This document shows positions 52,500 through 60,558 of a stretch of DNA of 64,000 nt, piece after piece; positions within the stretch are counted from its first letter, which is position 1, and each line of letters starts with the position of its first letter. The stretch comes from Paraburkholderia bryophila. Its GTDB lineage: Bacteria; Pseudomonadota; Gammaproteobacteria; Burkholderiales; Burkholderiaceae. Both the position numbers and the translations under genes were made by a program. Location of the stretch: NCBI RefSeq assembly GCF_003269035.1, contig NZ_QLTK01000031.1, positions 1-64,000 on the forward strand, given 5' to 3'. The notes beneath the pieces are model-generated. The model did not search any database. It saw nothing but the letters and a program-made list of their open reading frames with translations, and was not told the origin of the DNA.

Positions 52500-53336
52500 A
52501 TGAGCTACAGAACCCTCGTCGTTCATCTCGATACGAGTCTGCGCGCGCATCCGCGTCTCGAACTCGCTATTGCCCTTGCCCGACAGTTCGGCGCGCATCT
52601 GACCGGCGTGTTTGCGCTGTACACCCCGAATCCGCGTTCGCTCGACGTGATGTCCGGCACGTCCGGCTACTTCGAGGCGCATATGCAGTTGCGCGCCGAG
52701 CGGCGCGGCGCGCTCGAACGGCTCTTTCATGCGGAGCTGAAGCGCGCTCAGGTGCCGGGCGAATGGGTCGCCACCGATCAGGCGGCCACATTCGCGGTGC
52801 CGCGACTGGGCCGTTGCGCGGACCTGATCATCGCCGGTCAGGACGATCCCGAGGATCCGGAAGCGTACGTCGGTGACAATTTCGCGGCCAATCTCGTGCT
52901 GTCCGCCGGTCGTCCGGTGCTGCTCGTGCCATACGCAGGCAGCGTCGAGCCGGCCGGGACACATGTGATGGTCGCTTGGGACGGCAGCCGCGAAGCCGCC
53001 CGCGCGGTTCACGACGCGCTGCCGTTCATACGCGCGGCCACGCGCATCACGGTCGTGGCGGTGAACGCCGCGCACCGCGACACGACGACGCGGATTCCGG
53101 CAGCCGACATTGCGATGGCGATTGCTCGCCATGGCGTCCACGTCGAGACCCGCGACATCACGGTCGACCCGGAGGCGTCGATCGGCGATACGCTGTTGTC
53201 GGAGGCGGCCGGACTCGGCGCGGACCTGCTGGTGATGGGCGGCTATGGCCATACGCGCTGGCTGGAACTGGTGCTGGGCGGTGCGACCCGTACCGTGATG
53301 CAGTCGATGACCTTGCCGGTGCTGCTGTCGCATTGA
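52500..53336 (+). CDS. Tandem universal stress protein (UspA family)
   Basis: This 278-residue protein has two Usp domains. The first (about 1-140) begins YRTLVVHLDTSLRAHPRLEL and lacks a clear ATP loop. The second (about 152-278) has HVMVAWDGSREAARAVHDAL and the ATP-binding pattern GGYGHTRWLELVLGGATRTV. It probably acts in survival under oxygen limitation, as the perfect FNR box upstream implies. The ATG at 52500 is the family start; the frame extends upstream without a signal. Confidence 0.92.
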   Translation: MSYRTLVVHLDTSLRAHPRLELAIALARQFGAHLTGVFALYTPNPRSLDVMSGTSGYFEAHMQLRAERRGALERLFHAELKRAQVPGEWVATDQAATFAVPRLGRCADLIIAGQDDPEDPEAYVGDNFAANLVLSAGRPVLLVPYAGSVEPAGTHVMVAWDGSREAARAVHDALPFIRAATRITVVAVNAAHRDTTTRIPAADIAMAIARHGVHVETRDITVDPEASIGDTLLSEAAGLGADLLVMGGYGHTRWLELVLGGATRTVMQSMTLPVLLSH

Positions 53337-53592
53337 CGAGCCGACGAGCTGCATCGCCATACCGGCCGCACTGGTACGAATCGCGCAAATCGCGGAAAAT
53401 GCGCGGAGCGGTGTTGGCGCGCGGCTTTCGTGAGTTGACGCCGCGCGGTCGACGCCGATTTGTTTGCCGAATACGGGTCCCCGATTACCAACTGCGCTCG
53501 TGTGTCGTCTGTTGCGATACCGCGCCGTTTCTGATCCGCCCCGCGCCGATATCGGCGGCGTTGCAGATCGTTCTTCACTCCAGGAGGCGTCC

Positions 53593-54984
53593 ATGCCCTG
53601 TCGCGGTAAAGCGCCCCTTACTCCCGAATCGCTGTCACCCAAACCCGCACCGCCGCGCGCATCCACCACCCGGCAGTTGCGACGTCCCGCCTTGATCGCG
53701 GCGACGACGCTCGCGGTCGCGCTCGCCATTGCCTTCACCGCGTGGCAGTGGGCCGTTTCGAGTTTTGCCGGCGACACCCCCGCGGCCGCTCACACCCTGC
53801 TGGCGGCGTATGTCGTCGCGGCCTGTCTGCTCTGCGCCCTCGCGTTCGTGCTCGCCCTGCAGCACGGCGGCTCCAGCGCGAGGAACGAAGCGCTCGACCA
53901 GTCGAGCGTGAATGAAGCGCGCCTGATGGGCATCATCCGTTCGTCGATGGAAGCGATCATTACCGTCGACGAACGACAGAACATCGTCATCTTCAATCCG
54001 ATGGCCGAACATGTTTTCGGTTGCGGCGCGCACGAGGCGATCGGCGCATCGCTCGCGCGCTTCATCCCCGAGCGGTTTCGCGCGGGACATGACCGGCATG
54101 TCGCGCAGTTCGGCGTCACCGGCGTCTCCGAGCGGCAGATGGGCAAGCAGCAACGCGTGCTGTTCGGCCTGAGAAGCAACGGCGAGGAGTTTCCGATCGA
54201 GGCGTCGATTTCGCAGGTGCGCGACGGCGACAGCAAGCTCTACACGGTGATGCTGCGCGATATCACCGAGCGCTTCCAGGCGGAAAGCGCGCAACGCAAA
54301 TCGCGCGAGGAACTGCGTGAACTGTCGGCCAATCTGCAGAAGGTGCGCGAGGAAGAGAAGACCCGCATCGCCCGTGAATTGCATGACGATCTCGGCCAGC
54401 AATTGACCGCGCTGAAAATGGACCTGTCGTCGGTCGAGCTGGCGCTCGACACCCGCGCCGACCCCGAGGTGTTGCAGCAGCTCGGCGGCATGCGCCGGCT
54501 GATCGACGCAACCGTCGCTTCGGTGCGGCGTATCGCCGCCGACCTGCGGCCGGTCATGCTCGACGACCTCGGCCTGATTCCGGCGATCGAATGGCTCGCC
54601 AACGACTTCACGAACCGCTACGGCATCGACGTGGACCGCGACATCGAGGTCGGCGACGCTAACTTCACACCGGCCGGCGCGACCACGCTGTTCCGTATCG
54701 TGCAGGAGGCGCTGACCAACGTCGCGCGGCACGCGGAGGCCACGCTGGTCACGCTCACCGTGCGGCTGGACGCGGACACCTGTATCGTGCGGATCGCGGA
54801 CAACGGCCACGGCGCGAACGATTCCACCGCGCGCGCCGAAAAATCCTTCGGCTTGCTCGGCATCCGCGAACGCGCGCACATGCTGGGCGGCGCCGTCGAC
54901 ATCCACACCGCCGGCGGCAAGGGTTTCGCGCTGACGGTACGGTTCCCGGCCACGGCCGTGCAACAGCAGGAGATGCAAACATGA
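53593..54984 (+). CDS. PAS-domain sensor histidine kinase, NarX/DesK-type (HisKA_3)
   Basis: The protein has 463 residues. Two transmembrane segments (about 35-55 and 75-97) flank a short periplasmic loop. A PAS domain follows at about 112-230 (ARLMGIIRSSMEAIITVDE, FGLRSNGEEFPIEASISQV) with a PAC end, then HisKA_3 with His264 in RIARELHDDLGQQLTAL, and a small ATPase domain (EALTNVARHAEATLVTL, FGLLGIRERAHMLGG). The PAS carries RFRAGHDRHV like FixL, where a His ligates haem, so an oxygen or redox signal is possible. The start follows CAGGAGGCGTCC. Its stop overlaps the response-regulator start (ATGA). Confidence 0.9.
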   Translation: MPCRGKAPLTPESLSPKPAPPRASTTRQLRRPALIAATTLAVALAIAFTAWQWAVSSFAGDTPAAAHTLLAAYVVAACLLCALAFVLALQHGGSSARNEALDQSSVNEARLMGIIRSSMEAIITVDERQNIVIFNPMAEHVFGCGAHEAIGASLARFIPERFRAGHDRHVAQFGVTGVSERQMGKQQRVLFGLRSNGEEFPIEASISQVRDGDSKLYTVMLRDITERFQAESAQRKSREELRELSANLQKVREEEKTRIARELHDDLGQQLTALKMDLSSVELALDTRADPEVLQQLGGMRRLIDATVASVRRIAADLRPVMLDDLGLIPAIEWLANDFTNRYGIDVDRDIEVGDANFTPAGATTLFRIVQEALTNVARHAEATLVTLTVRLDADTCIVRIADNGHGANDSTARAEKSFGLLGIRERAHMLGGAVDIHTAGGKGFALTVRFPATAVQQQEMQT

Positions 54985-55628
54985 TCCGGGTGCTGATCGC
55001 CGACGACCACGCGCTGGTGCGCGACGGTCTGCGGCATATTCTGCGCAACGCCAACGGCTTCGAAGTGGTCGGCGAGGCCAACGACGGCACAAGTGCGATC
55101 GCGCTGGTCCGCTCGCAGGCCGCCGAGGTGCTGGTGCTCGATCTGTCGATGCCCGGGCGCAACGGCGTGGAGCTGATCAAACAGATCAAGGAGGAAATGC
55201 CGGCGCTGCGAATACTCGTCCTGACCATGCATGCCGAACAGCAGTACGCGGTGCGCGCATTCAAGGCCGGCGCGTCGGGTTATCTGACGAAGGAAAGCGC
55301 CAGCGCCGAACTGGTCGCGGCGGTCTCCAAGGTCGCGTCCGGCGGCGTCTACGTCAGCCTCGCCATGGCCGAACGTTTTGCGCAGAGCCTCAACGAGCCG
55401 GCCGACACCTTGCCGCATCAACGGCTGTCGGATCGCGAGTTCGACGTGTTCCGCCGCATTGCCGCCGGCCAGACGCTGAGCGAGATTGCCGGCGAACTGT
55501 GCGTCAGCAGCAAGACGGTCAGCACGTACAAGACACGCATCTTCGAGAAAATGCAGATGCCGCACGAAGCCGCACTGGTGCGCTACGCGCTGCGCCACAA
55601 ACTGCTCGGCGACGACGACGAGATTTGA
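54981..55628 (+). CDS. NarL/FixJ-type response regulator
   Basis: This 215-residue cognate partner of the kinase just upstream overlaps it by 4 bp. The receiver has IADDHALVRDGL, phospho-accepting Asp54 in VLVLDLSMPGRNG, Thr in VLTMHAEQQ and Lys in YLTKESA. The C-terminal LuxR-type helix-turn-helix is SDREFDVFRRIAAGQTLSEI with SSKTVSTYKTRIFEKM. It binds DNA as a phosphorylated dimer. A perfect dyad 58 bp downstream of its stop (55686-55707) is a candidate target. Confidence 0.93.
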   Translation: MIRVLIADDHALVRDGLRHILRNANGFEVVGEANDGTSAIALVRSQAAEVLVLDLSMPGRNGVELIKQIKEEMPALRILVLTMHAEQQYAVRAFKAGASGYLTKESASAELVAAVSKVASGGVYVSLAMAERFAQSLNEPADTLPHQRLSDREFDVFRRIAAGQTLSEIAGELCVSSKTVSTYKTRIFEKMQMPHEAALVRYALRHKLLGDDDEI

Positions 55629-55685
55629 CACGCACCTCTGGCGTAACACCCTTGCTGTTCTTCTGAATTCAGCATTCAAGCTGTT

Positions 55686-55707
55686 CGTGTAGGAAATCCC
55701 CTACACG
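55686..55707. promoter_or_regulatory. Perfect inverted repeat CGTGTAGG-N6-CCTACACG
   Basis: Eight-base arms with a 6-base spacer, between the NarL-type regulator and the lone receiver gene (ATG 55782). An operator for the NarL-type or another dimeric regulator is more likely than a terminator, since no T run follows and the spacing to the next gene fits an upstream activation site. Confidence 0.6.
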
Positions 55708-55781
55708 ACTTCCTCCTCGCCTACCTGAAGTTCGTTCAGCGCCGATTCCTTTTTGAGATAGCGCGCCCGATACTTCCAGCC

Positions 55782-56213
55782 ATGAAATCAAGCCCGTCAC
55801 AACACGCGTTGCGCGTGTTCCTCGTCGAGGATGCACTGGCCATCCGGGCGCGCATGGCGGCCCGTCTGGGTGCGATCGAAGGTGTCGAAATCGTCGGTGA
55901 AGCCGAGGAACCGGAAGCCGCGTTCGCGGCGATCGGCGCGTGTGCTGCCGACATCGTGGTGCTCGATCTGCGCCTCGCGGGCGGCACCGGTCTGGCGTTG
56001 TTGCAGCGCCTCGCGCAGCGCAACTCGCCGGTCGTCACGATGGTGCTGACGAACCATTCCGGCGCATGGTTCCGGCAAGCCTGCCTGACGAACGGTGCGC
56101 GCTACTTCTTCGACAAGACGAGCGAATTCGATCTTGCCTGTCACACCATCCAGCGACTTGCCCACGCGCATTGCGCACGGGATCTCTATCATCTGGGAGC
56201 ACACCATGTCTGA
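55782..56213 (+). CDS. Stand-alone receiver-domain response regulator
   Basis: This 143-residue single REC domain without output has acidic VEDALAIRARM, phospho-accepting Asp62 in IVVLDLRLAGGTG, the Thr-equivalent in MVLTNHS and Lys in FDKTSEF. Its start follows a 153-bp gap after the NarL-type regulator. The 3' end overlaps the FNR gene by 8 bp, so the two are co-transcribed. It may act in phosphotransfer with the kinase at 53593 or with an unlinked kinase. Confidence 0.88.
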   Translation: MKSSPSQHALRVFLVEDALAIRARMAARLGAIEGVEIVGEAEEPEAAFAAIGACAADIVVLDLRLAGGTGLALLQRLAQRNSPVVTMVLTNHSGAWFRQACLTNGARYFFDKTSEFDLACHTIQRLAHAHCARDLYHLGAHHV

Positions 56214-57054
56214 TGTTGCCGACTACCTTGGAACCCGGCCGCCGGCGCCGACTGCCGCTGTCGTGCCGACTGTGCCGCTCGTGCCGATTTCGTCGCGCTC
56301 GCCGCTCGCGGACGCGGCCTCGTCGCCGCAAGGGAAACCGGCTGGTCTCGCCGCGCCCGACGCGAAACGCGCCGGCGTGCCGTGTTCGAGTTGCGCGATG
56401 CAGTCCTTCTGTATGCCTGAGGGCTTGACGCGCGCCGAGGCGGAGCGCATCGAAGCGTTGATCTGTCCGTCGCGCACCATCCGGAACGGCGAGACCCTGT
56501 TCCGCACCGGCGATTCGTTCCAGAGCCTCTACGCGGTTCGCGCGGGCTCGTTCAAGACCGTCGTGATGCATCGCGACGGCCGCGAGCAGGTCACGGGCTT
56601 TCATCAGGCCGGCGACATGCTTGGCCTCGACGGCGTCTGCTCGGGCCACCATAGTTGCGACGCGGTCGCGATCGAAGACAGCCAGGTCTGCATCATCCCG
56701 TTCCATCTGCTCGAGGCCATGTGCCGCGACGTCAAGGTCGTGCAGCAGCACGTGCATCGCATGATGGGCGGCGAGATCGTTCGCGAGGCAACGCTCATGA
56801 TGTTGCTCGGCACGATGTCCGCCGAGCAACGCGTCGCGACGTTCCTGCTCAACCTGTCGGGCAAGCTGAGCAAACGCGGCTATTCGCCGGCCGAATTCCA
56901 TCTGCGCATGACGCGCGAGGAGATCGGCAGCTACCTCGGTATGAAGCTCGAAACCGTCAGCCGGATGCTGTCGAAGTTCCAGAAAGACGGTCTGGTCGAC
57001 ACCCACGGCAAACAGATCCGGATTCTCGACATGGACGGCCTGCGCCGCGTGTAG
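56206..57054 (+). CDS. fnr: FNR-type [4Fe-4S] Crp-family regulator with extended N-terminus
   Basis: This 282-residue oxygen-sensing transcription factor has Cys60-x2-Cys63-x5-Cys69 (PCSSCAMQSFCMPEG) and Cys162 in VCIIPF, matching the four cluster ligands of FNR. The cyclic-nucleotide-type beta roll is at about 80-170 and a long dimerisation helix is at 170-195. The recognition helix IGSYLGMKLETVSRMLSKFQ keeps the Glu, Ser and Arg that read TTGAT. Residues 1-55 form an Ala/Pro-rich extension not found in the enteric protein. It overlaps the receiver gene by 8 bp. Boxes at 50530 and 52413 are likely local targets. Confidence 0.93.
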   Translation: MSDVADYLGTRPPAPTAAVVPTVPLVPISSRSPLADAASSPQGKPAGLAAPDAKRAGVPCSSCAMQSFCMPEGLTRAEAERIEALICPSRTIRNGETLFRTGDSFQSLYAVRAGSFKTVVMHRDGREQVTGFHQAGDMLGLDGVCSGHHSCDAVAIEDSQVCIIPFHLLEAMCRDVKVVQQHVHRMMGGEIVREATLMMLLGTMSAEQRVATFLLNLSGKLSKRGYSPAEFHLRMTREEIGSYLGMKLETVSRMLSKFQKDGLVDTHGKQIRILDMDGLRRV

Positions 57055-57185
57055 CCGTGAGCAAGCAATCGGGCGACGGGCACGGCGCTCCACATCCATG
57101 TTCAGATCTGCCGCCTCGATCGGTGCGCATTCGTGCCGCGGCATTCGCGCGTCTGCGCGCCCCAGCGACCCAGCGACCCAGCGAA

Positions 57186-58409
57186 TCACTCCGGCTGCGC
57201 CTGTGCACGCGCGGCAGGCTGCAGATCAGGCTCATGCGGCGCAGCCGTTTTGCCCGGCCCGGTTGAATCGGGCGCATCCGGATGCGCGAGTCGCTTCGCC
57301 CGTTCAGCCACGGTCCTCGCACCCCGCCGCGCTCGCATGGCCAGTAAGCCCCAGATCGAATTGACGATCTGCACGGTCCACGCGGTGCTCGCCGCGTCGC
57401 GCGACCAGTACGACTTGAAGCGCTCGACGCCGACGCCGAAATCGAGGTCGTAACCGTTATCGAAGGCCCATTTGACGCATTGCTCGACGGCGATCAGGCC
57501 GGGACAGCATTTGCCGAAGTACGGGTCGTAGCCCGCGAAAATCGCACTCGCCCACGGATTGCCGAGGCTGACGATAATGCCGGCCACCGGCGCTTCGTCG
57601 AGCGTGACCACGATCAGGCGCGCCATCGAAGGCACATCCGCCGAGTAGATCAGCTTGCCGAGAAAACGCTCGAACTCGGGCGAGTCGAGCCACACGCTGC
57701 GTTTGCCGACCCGGTCGCTCCAGCTGCGCTTGCAGTTGAACATCCACTCGATGATCGCCGCGGTCTCGCTTTCCTCGGTCGGATCCATCACCCGCACCGC
57801 CACCTCGCCTTCCTTCGAGAGCCGGTTCGCGAAGGTGCCGGGCCGTTTGCCGAACAGCGTGCCGAGCGAGCTGCAATACTCGTCCCACGTGCCCTGCCCG
57901 CGGAGTTTCGCCGCCGACGCGTTGTGCGCCTCGGCAAACAGCACATGACGCTCCTGCGTCACCAGCCGATGCAGATCGAGCGTGTTGCGCACATACGGCA
58001 GGTGAATGAAATCCGCGCCGCAACGCCGCCGGGCCGTCTCCCATGCGCCCTCCACCCGGGCCGCCGTCGCCGCGTCGTTCTCGACGAGCACGCTCGTGTA
58101 GTCGCCGCCTTCGGGACCGAGCGGCACCAGATAGGTCCACAGTACGCGCTGCACCGTTTCGAGCGGCCAGATCATGACCAGTCGCCCGTCTTCGCGACAT
58201 ACGATGCATTTGAGTCCCCGGCCGTGCGGCTTCGTCACGTGTTTCCAGGCGAGCCAGCAGAAACTGAACGACTGATAGTAGTAGCCTTGTGCCTTTAGCC
58301 AGAGCGCATCCCACTCGGGCTGCAATGCGCGAAAATCGGCTTCGTCGCTGATGATGTCGTAACGCCGCAAGCTTTGCGTGTTCTGCCCGGTCTGCGTAGT
58401 CGCGTCCAC
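57186..58409 (-). CDS. GNAT/CelD (BcsL)-like acetyltransferase
   Basis: The protein has 407 residues with a GNAT-fold acyltransferase domain of the CelD/BcsL type (about 20-350). Features are YDIISDEADFRALQPEWDAL at the start, LRGQGTWDEYCSSLGTLFGK in the middle, LIVVTLDEAPVAGIIVSLGN as the acetyl-CoA-binding strand region and PGLIAVEQCVKWAFDNGYD later. These proteins often work in exopolysaccharide or lipid-linked biosynthesis. The GTG at 58409 is chosen because of GGGAGGTCAT before it; the much longer frame upstream is spurious. The tail is Pro/Ala-rich. No polysaccharide genes are adjacent. Confidence 0.75.
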   Translation of the reverse strand: MDATTQTGQNTQSLRRYDIISDEADFRALQPEWDALWLKAQGYYYQSFSFCWLAWKHVTKPHGRGLKCIVCREDGRLVMIWPLETVQRVLWTYLVPLGPEGGDYTSVLVENDAATAARVEGAWETARRRCGADFIHLPYVRNTLDLHRLVTQERHVLFAEAHNASAAKLRGQGTWDEYCSSLGTLFGKRPGTFANRLSKEGEVAVRVMDPTEESETAAIIEWMFNCKRSWSDRVGKRSVWLDSPEFERFLGKLIYSADVPSMARLIVVTLDEAPVAGIIVSLGNPWASAIFAGYDPYFGKCCPGLIAVEQCVKWAFDNGYDLDFGVGVERFKSYWSRDAASTAWTVQIVNSIWGLLAMRARRGARTVAERAKRLAHPDAPDSTGPGKTAAPHEPDLQPAARAQAQPE

Positions 58410-58641
58410 ATGACCTCCCGAAACGCCGGACAGTGCGACGCGCGCGCATGGGCCTCGCGGACACGAAACATCGCCGACATGGGTGAAAACGGATGCGTAA
58501 AGCATGCCTTGGGGCGGTATTCGCGTGTGTGCGGTGCCGAACATTACAGTACGGCAACACGGGATTTCAAACCTTGCAGCGGCGCCGAGCACGCGCCACG
58601 TGGGAACGCCGGTTGCGTTAATCTGCGCCGAAGGCTCGCCG

Positions 58642-58673
58642 CGAGAACACGAGAACACGAGAACACGAGAACA
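58642..58673. repeat. Octamer tandem repeat CGAGAACA x4
   Basis: Four exact copies of CGAGAACA are followed by CGAGGAGGC, so the last unit runs into the ribosome-binding site of the next gene (ATG 58687). The location suggests that copy number could alter promoter-to-gene or leader spacing. Confidence 0.9.
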
Positions 58674-58686
58674 CGAGGAGGCAATC

Positions 58687-59097
58687 ATGAATAAGCGCCG
58701 TTTTTGCGATCGGTCCCGGGGTGCGGCCACCGCCCAACTGCTCCTGCTGCTCCTGCTGTTCATGCTGCCGCCCCCGCCGTCCGCGCTGGCGAGCGAGGAA
58801 AGCGCCAACGCCAGCACCGAAGCCGCCGGCCAGCGTGCGCGATTCATGCAGGACTTCTGCGGCACTTCGCCGGAGGCCATCGCCCAATACAAGGAAAAGC
58901 TCGCCAAAGTCCTCACCGAGGCGAGCGACTTCGATACCCGCTGGCAAAGCGGCTGGCGGCTTGGCGAGCGGGACGCGCTGCAGTTGCGCGCACTGCAACT
59001 GAACTCGCCGGCCGAATTCGCCACCCGCGTGAAAAACAATTGCGAGCGCGTCAGGTGGCAGGCCGCCAACTCGCTGCGGCCGCGTGCGCCCAGGTAG
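58687..59097 (+). CDS. Small secreted protein of unknown function
   Basis: The protein has 136 residues. The signal peptide is basic then strongly Leu-rich (AQLLLLLLLFMLPPPPSALA), with cleavage near ALASEE at about residue 35. The mature part is helical and charged, with Cys pairs FCGTSPEAIAQYKEKL and KNNCERVRWQAA that could form a disulfide. No family is recognised. The start has a GAGGAGGCAATC site joined to the octamer repeats. The gene precedes mreB by 120 bp on the same strand. Confidence 0.6.
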   Translation: MNKRRFCDRSRGAATAQLLLLLLLFMLPPPPSALASEESANASTEAAGQRARFMQDFCGTSPEAIAQYKEKLAKVLTEASDFDTRWQSGWRLGERDALQLRALQLNSPAEFATRVKNNCERVRWQAANSLRPRAPR

Positions 59098-59217
59098 TGT
59101 GCGCCGCGAAACTGTTATTCTTCACGCTCTTTCGACCGTCATCTGGTCCCCTGCCGCCTCCGGGCGGCATCCCCAAGCGGCGCTCATGCGCCCGGCATCC
59201 AAGAGACAGGTATCTGC

Positions 59218-60261
59218 ATGTTCGGTTTTCTGCGCGGCTATTTTTCCAATGACCTGGCTATCGACCTCGGCACGTCGAACACCCTGATTTATATGCGCGG
59301 CAAGGGCATCGTGCTCGACGAACCCTCGGTGGTGTCGATTCGCCAGGAAGGCGGTCCGAACGGCAAGAAGATCATTCTGGCCGTCGGCAAGGAAGCAAAA
59401 CAGATGCTCGGCAAGGTGCCGGGCAATATCGAGGCGATCCGCCCGATGAAGGACGGCGTGATCGCCGACTTCAACATCACGCAGCAGATGATCAAGCGCT
59501 TCATCCAGATGGCGCACGAGACGCGCATGTTCGCGCCGTCGCCACGCATCATCATCTGCGTGCCGTGCGGCTCGACCCAGGTCGAGCGGCGCGCGATCAA
59601 GGAAGCTGCGCACAGTGCCGGCGCCTCGCAGGTCTATCTGATCGAAGAGCCGATGGCCGCGGCCACCGGCGCGGGGCTGCCGGTGTCGGAGGCGACCGGG
59701 TCGATGGTTGTCGACATCGGCGGCGGCACCACCGAAGTGGGCGTGATCTCGCTCGGCGGCATCGTGTACAAAGGCTCGGTGCGGGTGGGCGGCGACAAAT
59801 TCGACGACGCGATCGTTAATTACATTCGCCGCAACTACGGCATGCTGATCGGCGAGCAAACCGCCGAAGCGATCAAGAAGGAGATCGGCTCCGCGTTCCC
59901 GGGCTCCGAAGTCCGGGAGATGGAGGTCAAGGGCCGCAATATGTCGGAAGGCATTCCGCGCAGCTTCACGGTGTCGAGCAACGAGATTCTCGAAGCGCTC
60001 ACCGACCCGCTCAATCAGATCGTCTCCGCCGTGAAGATCGCGCTGGAGCAAACGCCGCCGGAACTGGGCGCGGACATCGCCGAACGCGGCATCACGCTGG
60101 CGGGCGGCGGTGCGTTGCTGCGCGACCTGGACCGACTCCTTGCCGAGGAAACCGGCCTGCCCGCATTCGTGGCCGAAGCGCCGCTCACGTGCGTGGTGCG
60201 CGGGTCGGGCATGGCGCTGGAGCGGATCGAGAAGTTTGGCGGCGCGTTTTCGTACGAGTGA
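59218..60261 (+). CDS. mreB: MreB-like actin homologue (orphan copy)
   Basis: This 347-residue bacterial actin-like ATPase forms membrane-associated filaments guiding cell-wall synthesis. Phosphate-1 loop DLAIDLGTSNTLIY, phosphate-2 VVDIGGGTTEVGVIS, adenosine loop TLAGGGALLRDLDRLL and the GFLRGYFSND amphipathic N-terminus are present. mreC, mreD, mrdA and rodA do not follow, unlike the main mre operon, so this is probably a second MreB. The ATG at 59218 is the family start. Confidence is high for the family; the specific role of this copy is open. Confidence 0.93.
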   Translation: MFGFLRGYFSNDLAIDLGTSNTLIYMRGKGIVLDEPSVVSIRQEGGPNGKKIILAVGKEAKQMLGKVPGNIEAIRPMKDGVIADFNITQQMIKRFIQMAHETRMFAPSPRIIICVPCGSTQVERRAIKEAAHSAGASQVYLIEEPMAAATGAGLPVSEATGSMVVDIGGGTTEVGVISLGGIVYKGSVRVGGDKFDDAIVNYIRRNYGMLIGEQTAEAIKKEIGSAFPGSEVREMEVKGRNMSEGIPRSFTVSSNEILEALTDPLNQIVSAVKIALEQTPPELGADIAERGITLAGGGALLRDLDRLLAEETGLPAFVAEAPLTCVVRGSGMALERIEKFGGAFSYE

Positions 60262-60558
60262 GGCTGCGCAAACCAGTTTGGCCGAGCGCGGGTTCGCCCG
60301 GCCGAACTGATGAACGTAAGTCGTAGACGGGTCGCAGATGCCGCCATGCGGTGCAGCTTCAGAAAATCAAAACAATTCAGACCACCTTACCGGCGAGTCG
60401 CGCCCGCGGCTACAGCCGTCTGCGGCGTGCGCCGTTGCGACGCATAGGCCCCTCGTGGCGCCGAGTTTATATTCCGCAGGGTAGCGGCCGAATTAGCTAA
60501 CTCACCATTCCGACCGAATCAAATTTCTTGCCGATCGGAATATCGCGAGGGATACCCT

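Noticed and set aside
57186..59069. Long version of the acetyltransferase gene (627 codons)
   Set aside because: The N-terminal extension crosses the divergent promoter and the small secreted-protein gene; GTG 58409 with GGGAGG is the better start.
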